From: Candidatus Woesearchaeota archaeon
GTDB lineage: Archaea > Nanobdellota > Nanobdellia > Woesearchaeales > UBA525
Assembly (NCBI GenBank): GCA_003694385.1
Contig: RFKA01000118.1
Coordinates: 1-8,500 of the forward strand
Reading direction: 5' to 3'
DNA length: 8,500 nt
The notes beneath the pieces were generated by a model. That model did no database searches and had not been told where the DNA came from. It worked only from the letters and a program-made list of their open reading frames with translations. The first letter of the stretch is position 1. Each line of letters begins with the position of its first letter. A program made the translations under genes and the position numbers. Shown here piece by piece: positions 1-6,175 of this stretch.

Positions 1-1
1 G

Positions 2-61
2 ATCTCATCAGAACAAATCTCACCAGAACAAATCCCACCAGTACTTACTCCATCAGTACAA
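2..61. repeat. 15-bp tandem repeat, four copies, continuing off the left edge
   Basis: Four consecutive 15-base units lie at 2-16, 17-31, 32-46 and 47-61. The first two, ATCTCATCAGAACAA and ATCTCACCAGAACAA, differ at one base. The third and fourth are more degraded (ATCCCACCAGTACTT, ACTCCATCAGTACAA), and a fifth partial unit may start at 62. Because 15 is a multiple of three, all three forward frames stay open across the array. One closes at 100-102, one at 191-193, and the third is the frame of the gene at 129. One reverse frame is also open. The array could therefore be the coded pentapeptide-repeat tail of a neighbouring protein or a non-coding repeat. The sequence alone does not decide. 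It is visibly AT-richer than the genes that follow. Confidence 0.75.
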
Positions 62-91
62 TTATCATCCGCGCCCTGCACGGTTGCTGCC

Positions 92-105
92 GACAAGTTT
101 AAGAA
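92..105 (+). promoter_or_regulatory. Archaeal-type BRE/TATA promoter for the 81-residue ORF
   Basis: The element GACAAG followed by TTTAAGAA (TATA-like part at 98-105) has its first T 31 bases before the ATG at 129. This places the expected start of transcription on or next to that ATG, as in leaderless archaeal messages. The same ACAAG-TTTA order occurs upstream of zwf with nearly the same spacing, which strengthens the call. The box matches the TATA consensus less well than the zwf one. Confidence 0.5.
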
Positions 106-128
106 CTCTGCAACGCCACCCGCGCGGC

Positions 129-374
129 ATGGCAGCGAAAAAAGCTTCGAAGAGCGAAGTCATGAGCAAAGAAGAACAGGTGGGGTACCATAAGGGGAGC
201 CTCGCGGTACTCACGAAAGAGCGCGATGAGCTGGCACGCATTCTCTCGATTGTCGAGCAGCTCATGCAAATGCATATCGGCGCGCTAAAGGAGCTCGGTG
301 TTGACCTCGAGGAAGAAGCGAAGAAGGCCCAGACAACGGCGAAGAAGAAACCGCCGATCGAGGATATCATCTGA
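129..374 (+). CDS. Hypothetical small helical (coiled-coil-like) protein, 81 aa
   Basis: I do not recognise a named family. The protein has a short basic N-terminus (residues 1-12, Lys-rich) and a long predicted helix from about residue 13 to 60 with heptad-like spacing of Leu, Ile and Val. The tail (about 61-81) is Lys/Ala-rich and ends in the acidic-hydrophobic IEDII. No signal peptide, membrane segment or cysteine pair is visible. It is probably a small soluble cytoplasmic protein that may self-associate or bind a partner. ATG 129 was chosen because a TATA-like box lies 31 bases upstream, giving a leaderless start. ATG 162 is an alternative that would remove 11 residues. A TTG at 84 would add 15 unconvincing residues. 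The frame is open to the left edge, so a longer protein cannot be fully excluded. A 117-base gap separates it from zwf, which has its own promoter, so it is probably a separate unit. Confidence 0.6.
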   Translation: MAAKKASKSEVMSKEEQVGYHKGSLAVLTKERDELARILSIVEQLMQMHIGALKELGVDLEEEAKKAQTTAKKKPPIEDII

Positions 375-395
375 GAGGATTAGCAAGTTTGGCCG

Positions 396-431
396 GCAGC
401 TCAGCTGCACAGGCGGGCCACGCACAGGCGG
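396..431. repeat. Inverted repeat plus direct repeat upstream of zwf (possible operator)
   Basis: GCAGCTCAGCTGC at 396-408 is two 6-base arms around a single central base. The one-base loop makes an RNA hairpin unlikely but suits a dimeric DNA-binding protein. The 10-base sequence GCACAGGCGG then occurs at 407-416 and again at 422-431, one and a half helical turns apart. These elements sit 61-96 bases upstream of the zwf start, outside the TATA/BRE. They would suit an activator or a distal operator better than a repressor blocking TBP. Chance occurrence in GC-rich DNA is possible. Confidence 0.35.
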
Positions 432-454
432 ATACGCAGTCTCCATCTGTGCTA

Positions 455-469
455 CACAAGCTTTATAAG
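455..469 (+). promoter_or_regulatory. Archaeal BRE/TATA promoter driving the pentose phosphate operon
   Basis: ACAAGC followed by TTTATAAG (462-469) matches a purine-containing BRE and a near-consensus archaeal TATA box. The box begins 30 bases before the ATG at 492, so transcription should start at or within a base or two of the codon. The short stretch between (470-491) has no SD-like motif, consistent with leaderless translation. No bacterial -35/-10 pair with suitable spacing was seen. This is the best single piece of evidence that the host is an archaeon. Confidence 0.75.
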
Positions 470-491
470 TGTTCTTTTGTGACTGCCCAGT

Positions 492-1883
492 ATGGGTGAG
501 GTGAGGCTCCTCGTTATTTTTGGAGCAACGGGGGATTTGACGAAACGAAAGTTGCTCCCCGCGCTCGCACAGCTCCACGCCCAGGGAGCACAACTGCTCG
601 TGCTCGGCATTGGGCGCCGCGACCTGAACGACGAGTCGTTCCGCATCAACGCGAGTGACGCGCTCGAAGCGTACGCGAAGCTCGACCGGAAGACGAAGCA
701 CTCCTTCCTCAAGACACTCTTCTACCACCGCATGGACTACACGCGAGCAGAGGAGTTTGAAGGACTGCGCGACCGCATCGAGCTCATGAGCCTTGGGCAG
801 CCGCTCTTCTACCTCGCTACAAAGCCAGGGAACTTCGGCGCCATCGCGCGCAGCCTCAAGCGCATCCACCTCGTCAACAGCCAGAGCAAGGTGGCGTTCG
901 AGAAGCCCTTCGGTACCGACCTGATGAGCGCGTTCGCGCTGAACAAGGAACTCAGCGCAGTCTTCCCCGAAGAAGCGATTTATCGCATCGACCACTACCT
1001 CGGGAAAGAAAGCGTGCAAAACCTCCTCACGCTGCGCTTCGCGAACAGCTTCCTCGAGCCGCTCTGGAACTACCGCTACATCGACCACATCCAGATCACT
1101 GTTGCGGAAACACTTGGTGTCGGGACGCGTGGCGGCTACTATGACGAGGCAGGCGCGCTCAGAGACATGGTTCAGAACCATTTATTCCAGATCCTCATGT
1201 ATGTTGCGATGGAGCCGCCGCCGAATCTCGACGCGGACGCCATAGAGGATGAGAAAGTGAAGGTGCTCAAGTCCCTGTGCCCGGCAACGCTCCGCGAGCA
1301 CGTCGTCCGCGGCCAATACACGGCAGGCACAGTTGAGGGGAAGCGCGTCCGTGGCTACCAGCAAGAGCCAGGGGTGAAAGCAGGGTCGCGCACAGAGACA
1401 TTCGTTGCACTGAAGCTCAGAATTAATAATTGGCGGTGGCGCGGTATGCCGATCTATGTCCGCACGGGCAAGCGCTTGCAACAATCGCTGGGCGAGGTCA
1501 TCGTCCAGTTCAAGCGTGTCCCCATCAATCTCTTCGGCGACGAACTCGAGGATAACCTCCTGCGATTCCGTCTCCAACCAGTTCAAGCCACCGCCTTCCA
1601 GTTCAATACGCGCCATGGACCAGGGATTGCCGCGCGCGAGATGGAATTCTACCATAGCAGCACGTACAGTCAGAATACGCCGGGCGCGTACGTCCAACTC
1701 TTGACGGCATTCCTCAATGGTGACCGCTCACTCTTCACGCGTTGGGACCAGGTCGCGCACGCATGGCAGCTCATTGACCCCCTCCTGCGTCGCGTTAAGC
1801 CGCATCCCTACCGCGCAGGCACGTGGGGGCCGGAGGCTGCGGCGAAACTCATCGAGCAAGATGGACGGCGGTGGATACTATGA
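492..1883 (+). CDS. zwf: Glucose-6-phosphate 1-dehydrogenase
   Basis: It oxidises glucose 6-phosphate to 6-phosphoglucono-1,5-lactone with NAD(P)+, the entry step of the oxidative pentose phosphate pathway, in the cytoplasm. The N-terminal Rossmann fingerprint GATGDLTKRKL begins at residue 11. The substrate Lys lies in EKPFG (K138). The family signature RIDHYLGKE follows, with H168. RDMVQNH carries the expected catalytic-base His at H230. A C-terminal alpha+beta domain completes the protein. At 463 residues it is slightly shorter than the usual 480-500. ATG 492 puts the nucleotide-binding strand immediately at the N-terminus and sits at the leaderless start predicted from the TATA box. It is first in a run of genes joined by ATGA overlaps, so it should be the promoter-proximal gene of the operon. 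The cofactor (NADP versus NAD) cannot be settled by eye. Classical Zwf is uncommon in archaea, so acquisition from bacteria is likely but inferred. Confidence 0.95.
   Translation: MGEVRLLVIFGATGDLTKRKLLPALAQLHAQGAQLLVLGIGRRDLNDESFRINASDALEAYAKLDRKTKHSFLKTLFYHRMDYTRAEEFEGLRDRIELMSLGQPLFYLATKPGNFGAIARSLKRIHLVNSQSKVAFEKPFGTDLMSAFALNKELSAVFPEEAIYRIDHYLGKESVQNLLTLRFANSFLEPLWNYRYIDHIQITVAETLGVGTRGGYYDEAGALRDMVQNHLFQILMYVAMEPPPNLDADAIEDEKVKVLKSLCPATLREHVVRGQYTAGTVEGKRVRGYQQEPGVKAGSRTETFVALKLRINNWRWRGMPIYVRTGKRLQQSLGEVIVQFKRVPINLFGDELEDNLLRFRLQPVQATAFQFNTRHGPGIAAREMEFYHSSTYSQNTPGAYVQLLTAFLNGDRSLFTRWDQVAHAWQLIDPLLRRVKPHPYRAGTWGPEAAAKLIEQDGRRWIL
1870..1874 (+). promoter_or_regulatory. SD-like site deciding the cyclase start
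   Basis: GGTGG ends five bases before ATG 1880 and can pair with the CACC part of an archaeal 16S tail. An upstream in-frame GTG at 1823 lacks the cyclase family's usual N-terminus and would bury 60 bases in zwf, so ATG 1880 is preferred. Confidence 0.6.
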
Positions 1884-2575
1884 AGCGCTTCTGGCGAAGC
1901 GTCCATGATATCAGCTGGACTATCAGCAAGGGCATGACGGTCTATAAGGATAAGAAGGAGAAACGCGTTAGCATCACGCCAACAAAGACCTTCGAGCAGG
2001 ACGCGGGAAGAGAGAGCCGCTTCACGCTCGACAGCCACACAGGGACGCACGTCGACGCGCCGAGCCACATGCTCGCTACGGGCGCGGCACTCGAGGCCTA
2101 CACGGCCGAACGCCTCGTCGCGCCATGCACCGTCATTGCGACCGGTGACGCGGAAGCAGTAACTGCCGAGCACCTCCAGCATGCAGACATCACTGCGGGC
2201 GATGCCGTGCTCTTCAAGACGCGCAACTCACTCCATGGAGAAGAGGACCCTTTTGATAGTGCGTTCACCTACGTGACCGCCGAGGCCGCCACGGCTCTCC
2301 GCGACAAAAACGTGGCAATCGTCGGCATCGACGCGCTCGGCATCGAACGCGGCCAAAAAGGCCACCCGACGCACCACATCCTCCTCGGTGCAGGCATCTT
2401 GATTCTCGAGGGGCTCCGCCTCGCCAACATCACGCCTGGGCGCTACCTCCTCGTGGTTGCGCCGCTGAAAATCAAGGGTGTTGACGCGGCTCCCGCGCGC
2501 GCGCTCCTCATCGAAATTGATGAGAACAACAAAATTGATGAGAGCAAGGTCGGTGAGCACGGGGTGGACCTATGA
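1880..2575 (+). CDS. Cyclase-family (kynurenine formamidase-like) metal-dependent hydrolase
   Basis: This 231-residue protein belongs to the cyclase/KynB fold family. The metal-binding motif SHTGTHVDAPSH supplies H53, H57, D59 and H63. The second half has the family pattern VGIDALGIE, then HPTHHILLGAGILILEGL, then LKIKGVDAAPARALL. Characterised members are divalent-metal hydrolases that open amide or related bonds, such as N-formylkynurenine formamidase. The substrate of this one cannot be read from sequence. Its start ATG overlaps the zwf stop (ATGA) and its own stop overlaps the glk start, so it is embedded and translationally coupled between sugar-phosphate enzymes. No tryptophan-degradation gene is present. 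The enzyme before it makes 6-phosphogluconolactone, and no known lactonase is visible in the window. A lactone-hydrolysing role is therefore a reasonable hypothesis, not a demonstrated function. No signal peptide or membrane segment is seen. Confidence 0.85.
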   Translation: MKRFWRSVHDISWTISKGMTVYKDKKEKRVSITPTKTFEQDAGRESRFTLDSHTGTHVDAPSHMLATGAALEAYTAERLVAPCTVIATGDAEAVTAEHLQHADITAGDAVLFKTRNSLHGEEDPFDSAFTYVTAEAATALRDKNVAIVGIDALGIERGQKGHPTHHILLGAGILILEGLRLANITPGRYLLVVAPLKIKGVDAAPARALLIEIDENNKIDESKVGEHGVDL

Positions 2576-3564
2576 GTGCCGACGTCGTCCTCACAGCAGA
2601 TATTGGAGGAACGAACGCCACGTTCGGCGTGTACCGGCTCACGAAGGACCGGCCCGAGCAGCTCCGACTCGTGCGTAAACCGACGCAACACACGCAACTC
2701 CTCACCACCCTCAAAGAAGAACTCGCGGCTGCCGAGCGAGCATACGGTCCAGTAACGGAAGCGTGCCTCTCAGTCGCCGGCCCCATCACCTTGCGGGACG
2801 GAAAACGCCATGTAGCGATGACGAATGCGTCGTGGGTCGTCGATGAAGGAGCGCTGCTCGCGCAGACGAGGCTCAAGCGCATCCTCATCTTGAACGATTT
2901 TCAAGCGATTGGCTACGCGACGAACATCCTCCAGGAGGGCGAGTACCGCATCATCCAAGGCGCTCGAGGAGGATCGCAGCGTGGCCAGCGCGCGTGTATC
3001 GGTGCAGGAACTGATTTCGGCAAGTGCATCCTCTACGAGCAGAATGGCGTGTACCATGCACTCGACACAGAGGGAGGAACGGCCGACCTCCCACTCTATG
3101 ATGAGGAGGACCTCGCGCTCGCACAGTTCATCATTAAAGAAGAGGGGCGTACAGCACAGCTTTGCGAGGGAGACCTCCTCTCGGGGAGAGGGCTTGAGCG
3201 CATCTATCGCTTCCTCTCCACGCACTTCCCTGACGAGCCGCAAGCCCTCGACGCGCAGGGTATCACCGCAACACGGACGACGAACGCGTGCAGTGCAGCG
3301 ACGCTCGCGTTGTTCGTGAAGCACTACGCGCGCGCAGCGAGAAATTACGTGTTCAATGCGGGGGCGTGGAATGGGCTCTACATTGCCGGCGGCATCGCGC
3401 GACGCATACCGGAACTCTTCAGCGAGGCGTTCCTCGAAGAGTTCCTCCGTGTCGGGAGGTTCCAGCACGTGCTCGCCCAGGTTCCGCTTTTCCTCATCAC
3501 GAACTATGATATCAGCACAGTCGGCGCTGCGTACGCACTCGCAGTGACAGAGGTGGTACAATGA
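2572..3564 (+). CDS. glk: Glucokinase (bacterial Glk family)
   Basis: It phosphorylates glucose to glucose 6-phosphate using a nucleotide triphosphate, feeding Zwf and Pgi. The 330-residue length fits the E. coli-type Glk family. The phosphate-loop motif DIGGTN is at residues 10-15. The sugar-binding/catalytic LNDF has N108 and D109. GAGTDFG follows, then EGG at 167-169, LLSGRGLERIY, and a C-terminal adenosine-binding IAGGIA. It lacks the Cys-rich zinc motif of the ROK family. One deviation: the His that follows EGG in the E. coli enzyme and contacts glucose is Thr here (T170), so affinity or sugar preference may differ. ATG 2572 overlaps the upstream stop by four bases and follows GGGGTGG at 2561-2567 with a 4-base spacer, giving good SD support. 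Confidence 0.9.
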   Translation: MSADVVLTADIGGTNATFGVYRLTKDRPEQLRLVRKPTQHTQLLTTLKEELAAAERAYGPVTEACLSVAGPITLRDGKRHVAMTNASWVVDEGALLAQTRLKRILILNDFQAIGYATNILQEGEYRIIQGARGGSQRGQRACIGAGTDFGKCILYEQNGVYHALDTEGGTADLPLYDEEDLALAQFIIKEEGRTAQLCEGDLLSGRGLERIYRFLSTHFPDEPQALDAQGITATRTTNACSAATLALFVKHYARAARNYVFNAGAWNGLYIAGGIARRIPELFSEAFLEEFLRVGRFQHVLAQVPLFLITNYDISTVGAAYALAVTEVVQ

Positions 3565-4256
3565 AGTTATATCTTGATACAGGTAACATTGAGGAGATTC
3601 GGGAGGTGGCCGCTCTCGGCGTCCTCGACGGCGTGACGACGAACCCCACGCTCATTGCTCGCGAGGGTAAAGATTTCACGCAGGTAATAAGGGAGATCGT
3701 AGGTATCCTGAAAGCGACGGGGAAGGAGTTCACGGTGAGCGCGGAGGTCACGGATCTCCACGCGGACAAGATGGTCGAGCAAGGGCGGGCGCTCGCAGCG
3801 ATTGACCCGCACGTTGTCGTGAAAGTGCCGCTCATCCCTGAAGGGATCGCCGCGGTGCACCGTTTGTCGCGCGAGGGAATCAGGACGAACGTGACGCTCT
3901 GCTTCAGCACGAACCAGGCGCTTCTCGCGGCCAAGGCGGGCGCGTTCATCGTGAGCCCCTTCGTCGGCCGACTCGATGATATTGGCGAGCAGGGCTTGGG
4001 ACTCATCAGGGACATCCGGCGCGTGTTCGATAATTACCACTTCACGACGCAGATTCTCACCGCATCCATCAGGCACCCCTTGCACGTGACCGAGGCGGCG
4101 CTCGCGGGGAGCGACATTGCAACGATTCCAAAACAAGTATTCATGAAGCTCTTCCACCACCCGCTCACTGAGCAGGGCAACGAGAAGTTCCTACGCGACT
4201 GGCGCGCCTACGAGGAGCAGTTGCGCAGGGGGACCCAGCACGGGGGTGCACAATGA
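3561..4256 (+). CDS. tal: Transaldolase, TalC-type (small, decameric subfamily)
   Basis: It transfers dihydroxyacetone between sugar phosphates (sedoheptulose 7-P plus glyceraldehyde 3-P to erythrose 4-P plus fructose 6-P) in the non-oxidative pentose phosphate pathway. The 231-residue length fits the short TalC/fructose-6-phosphate aldolase-like class, a single TIM barrel starting at once with MKLYLDTGNIEEI. The Schiff-base Lys is K88 in VVVKVPL. Two positions separate true transaldolases from E. coli fructose-6-phosphate aldolases. The SAEV motif has Glu (E62), not Gln. VSPFVGR has Phe (F134), not Tyr. Both favour transaldolase. ATG 3561 overlaps the glk stop (ATGA). GAGGTGG at 3550-3556, the best SD of the cluster, is four bases upstream. 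The last 15 or so residues are a polar tail. Confidence 0.93.
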   Translation: MKLYLDTGNIEEIREVAALGVLDGVTTNPTLIAREGKDFTQVIREIVGILKATGKEFTVSAEVTDLHADKMVEQGRALAAIDPHVVVKVPLIPEGIAAVHRLSREGIRTNVTLCFSTNQALLAAKAGAFIVSPFVGRLDDIGEQGLGLIRDIRRVFDNYHFTTQILTASIRHPLHVTEAALAGSDIATIPKQVFMKLFHHPLTEQGNEKFLRDWRAYEEQLRRGTQHGGAQ

Positions 4257-5554
4257 CGCTCACGTTCTCATCGACGCACGCGCGCGTCCCGAAAGAAGAA
4301 CTCGCGGCGCTGGCGCAACAACTCGCGCCAGAGATTGCGCGGATGCGCGCCGCGACGCAGAAGGGCTACGAGGACGAGCGCGCATCCATCAACCTCCCGT
4401 TTGATACAGCAATGCATGACCGTATCAGGGAGCTGGCCGACCAGTGCGAAGGGACCGAGCTCGTCATCGTCGTCGGTATCGGCGGGAGCAACCTGGGAAC
4501 GATTGCGGTCCAGGAGGCCGTGCTCGGAAAACTCCATAACCAACTCGCCAGTCCCCGCATCCTCTATGCTGACACCGTTGACACGCGGAGCATGACGCAC
4601 ATCCTCACGATTATGAAGCGGACGCTGGAGACGCAGCGGCGCGTCATCATCATTGGTATCAGCAAGAGTGGAGGAACGACGGAGACGATCGCGAACTTCG
4701 AGGTGCTCGTCGAGCAGCACCGCGCCAATGGGGGTCGCGCGAGCGACGTCTTTGTCATCACGGGTGAGGGTTCCGCGTTCTGGCACCGCGCCCACGAAGA
4801 GGGTTTTTGCACGCTGCCCATCCCTGCACAGGTCGGGGGGCGTTACTCCGTCTTGAGCGCCGTCGGGCTCTTCCCCCTCGCGCTCCTCGGCATTGATACT
4901 GCGCAATTGCTTGAGGGAGCGCGGGCGATGCGCGATGCGTGCCTGCAAGACCCGCCGGAGAACCCCGCAGCCTTGAGCGCGATGCTCCTCGCCTACCACG
5001 CCGCGCACGGGCGCAACATCGCCGACACCTTCCTCTTCGCGACTGATTTCGAGAGCATCGGGAAATGGTATCGGCAGCTCATGGGGGAGAGCATTGGGAA
5101 GGAACACAATCGTGAAGGCGAGCAGGTGTGGAATGGCATGACGCCGACGGTGAGCATTGGCTCGACAGACTTGCACAGCATGGCGCAGCTCTACCTCGGG
5201 GGGCCCCAGGACAAGTTCACGACGTTCATCACCGTGCAGGACGAGGCCGTAGTGCGCGTCCCAAAGTGGGAACGCTACGACGCGCTCGTCCCTCACATTC
5301 AGGGCCGCCCATTGTCGGAGCTCATGGACGCGATTGTGCGTGGGGTGCAGACCGCTTTTGAGAAGTTCGAGCGTCCGTTCTGCACAATTAGTCTTCCCGA
5401 CCGAAGCGCGTGGAATATTGGTAATCTCCTCCAGTTTAAGATGATGGAGATGATGTACCTTGGCTTCCTCATGCATGTCAACCCGTTCGACCAGCCTGCG
5501 GTCGAGCGCTACAAGGTGGAGACGAAGCGCTTGCTTGAGGAGAAGCAGGGATAA
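4253..5554 (+). CDS. pgi: Glucose-6-phosphate isomerase
   Basis: It interconverts glucose 6-phosphate and fructose 6-phosphate, linking glucokinase and Zwf with the transaldolase/transketolase products and allowing carbon to cycle. It is a PGI-superfamily enzyme with two SIS domains, not the cupin PGI found in some archaea. The motifs in order are GIGGSNLG, then SKSGGTTET for phosphate binding, GGRYSVLS, and GESIGKE with the likely catalytic E279 in its ES. TDLHSMAQLYLGG then carries the ring-opening His H308, and the C-terminal DQPAVERYK carries K421. At 433 residues it is like the compact thermophile/archaeal forms rather than the ~550-residue E. coli form. ATG 4253 overlaps the tal stop, with GGGGGTG at 4242-4248 four bases upstream. 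It closes the first coupled block; a 72-base purine-rich spacer follows. Confidence 0.94.
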   Translation: MTLTFSSTHARVPKEELAALAQQLAPEIARMRAATQKGYEDERASINLPFDTAMHDRIRELADQCEGTELVIVVGIGGSNLGTIAVQEAVLGKLHNQLASPRILYADTVDTRSMTHILTIMKRTLETQRRVIIIGISKSGGTTETIANFEVLVEQHRANGGRASDVFVITGEGSAFWHRAHEEGFCTLPIPAQVGGRYSVLSAVGLFPLALLGIDTAQLLEGARAMRDACLQDPPENPAALSAMLLAYHAAHGRNIADTFLFATDFESIGKWYRQLMGESIGKEHNREGEQVWNGMTPTVSIGSTDLHSMAQLYLGGPQDKFTTFITVQDEAVVRVPKWERYDALVPHIQGRPLSELMDAIVRGVQTAFEKFERPFCTISLPDRSAWNIGNLLQFKMMEMMYLGFLMHVNPFDQPAVERYKVETKRLLEEKQG

Positions 5555-5626
5555 GGGACAAAGCAAGGAAAGAGACAAAGATAAGGAAAAAGAGATAAGG
5601 AAAAAGGGGAAAGATAAAAGACGAAG
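5555..5626 (+). repeat. Purine-rich, internally repeated spacer between pgi and rpiB
   Basis: Sixty-five of 72 bases are A or G on the + strand. A perfect 14-base tandem repeat, AGATAAGGAAAAAG, lies at 5579-5592 and 5593-5606. Degenerate copies flank it on both sides (GACAAAGCAAGGAAAGA before, GGGAAAGATAAAAG after). No TATA box stands at the leaderless distance from rpiB, and there is no GGTG or GGAGG close to its ATG. The tract interrupts an otherwise overlapping operon. It may be an unstructured ribosome-entry leader, an mRNA processing site or a simple-sequence expansion. As duplex DNA such tracts can adopt unusual structures. Confidence 0.7.
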
Positions 5627-6175
5627 ATGGGACGGTCAGAACGGAAACAAGAACCTGCTGGCGCAGCCACATTTGTCGTTATCGGCGCCGACCACGCAGG
5701 TGTTGCGGCGAAGGAGCGCGTCAAGCGCATCCTTGACGAGCTCGGAGTGCCGTATGAGGATGTTGGGTCCTACGATGCGCACAGCGCTGACGACTACCCC
5801 CGCATCGCGCGCAAAGTCGCGCTCGCCGTCGCAAAGACGGGAGTGAAAGGCATCCTCATCTGTGGCTCAGGAACAGGGATGGCGATCGCGGCGAACAAAG
5901 TGCCTGGTGTCCGCGCGAGCTTCGCGTTCGACGAGTACAGCGCGAAAATGGCGCGGCACGATAACGACGCGAACATTCTCACGTTGCGCGCGCGTCACTT
6001 CCCCCGGGCGCGCCTCCGGCCCATCATCACCACGTGGCTCACAACGCCGTTCAGTGGATTGGCTCGCCACAAGCGTCGCCTCGCGCAACTGCGCGCACTC
6101 GAAGAAGCAGCAGCGCGAACACGCGCAAGCCTCCGGCCCGGCGACGCCGCAGACACGCAGGAGGGGCAAGGATGA
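5627..6175 (+). CDS. rpiB: Ribose-5-phosphate isomerase B (LacAB/RpiB family)
   Basis: It interconverts ribulose 5-phosphate and ribose 5-phosphate for nucleotide synthesis and the transketolase reaction. The family signature IGADHAG has D22 and H23. LICGSGTGMAIAANK contains the catalytic-base Cys C79. RHDNDANIL carries H111, and TTPFSGLARHKRRL supplies phosphate-binding Arg residues. The core spans about residues 16-160. The 182-residue total exceeds the usual 140-160 because of a polar N-terminal extension of about 14 residues and an Ala/Arg-rich C-terminal tail of about 22. The start is fixed by an in-frame TAA at 5615-5617 and no other ATG between it and the conserved core. It overlaps the next gene by four bases. 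Its initiation region lacks the SD seen at other junctions and is instead preceded by the purine-rich spacer. A galactose-6-phosphate isomerase role is possible in this family but unlikely in this setting. Confidence 0.92.
   Translation: MGRSERKQEPAGAATFVVIGADHAGVAAKERVKRILDELGVPYEDVGSYDAHSADDYPRIARKVALAVAKTGVKGILICGSGTGMAIAANKVPGVRASFAFDEYSAKMARHDNDANILTLRARHFPRARLRPIITTWLTTPFSGLARHKRRLAQLRALEEAAARTRASLRPGDAADTQEGQG
6160..6166 (+). promoter_or_regulatory. SD-like site deciding the epimerase-transketolase start
   Basis: GGAGGGG ends five bases before ATG 6172 and matches the core of the archaeal/bacterial SD. It favours ATG 6172 over an in-frame GTG at 6034. The GTG would add 46 Arg/Ala-rich residues read out of phase from rpiB and carrying no epimerase homology. 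Confidence 0.75.

Noticed and set aside
84..128. TTG start at 84 giving a 96-residue form of the first protein
   Set aside because: The TATA-like box at 98-105 would lie inside the coding region, whereas ATG 129 sits at the leaderless distance. The extra residues are not helix-compatible with the rest.
396..408. GCAGCTCAGCTGC as a transcription terminator hairpin
   Set aside because: A one-base loop cannot form a normal RNA hairpin, and no T-run follows.
285..1181. Minus-strand open frame of 298 codons opposite the small ORF and zwf
   Set aside because: It is antisense to well-supported genes and crosses the zwf promoter. No domain or initiation signal is seen.
1823..1879. GTG start extending the cyclase into zwf
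   Set aside because: The extension has no family similarity, and ATG 1880 has an SD and the ATGA overlap seen at other junctions.
2770..3561. Minus-strand open frame of 263 codons opposite glk
   Set aside because: It is the antisense shadow of a recognised glucokinase, with no family motifs.
3561..4256. Fructose-6-phosphate aldolase rather than transaldolase
   Set aside because: Glu at residue 62 and Phe at residue 134 are the transaldolase states at the two positions that distinguish the subfamilies, and the operon needs a transaldolase.
4268..5578. A 436-codon open frame on the minus strand covering the whole of pgi
   Set aside because: It mirrors a strongly recognised pgi with all catalytic motifs. 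GC-rich third positions leave the antisense frame open by chance. The product is Arg/Val/His/Glu-rich with no recognisable domain.
5460..5846. Lys/Arg/Asp-rich 128-codon + strand frame across the purine tract
   Set aside because: It is a low-complexity reading of the purine repeat, running out of frame through pgi and rpiB.
6034..6171. GTG start extending the epimerase fusion by 46 residues into rpiB
   Set aside because: The Arg/Ser-rich extension is rpiB read out of frame. ATG 6172 has a strong SD and begins at the first strand of the barrel.
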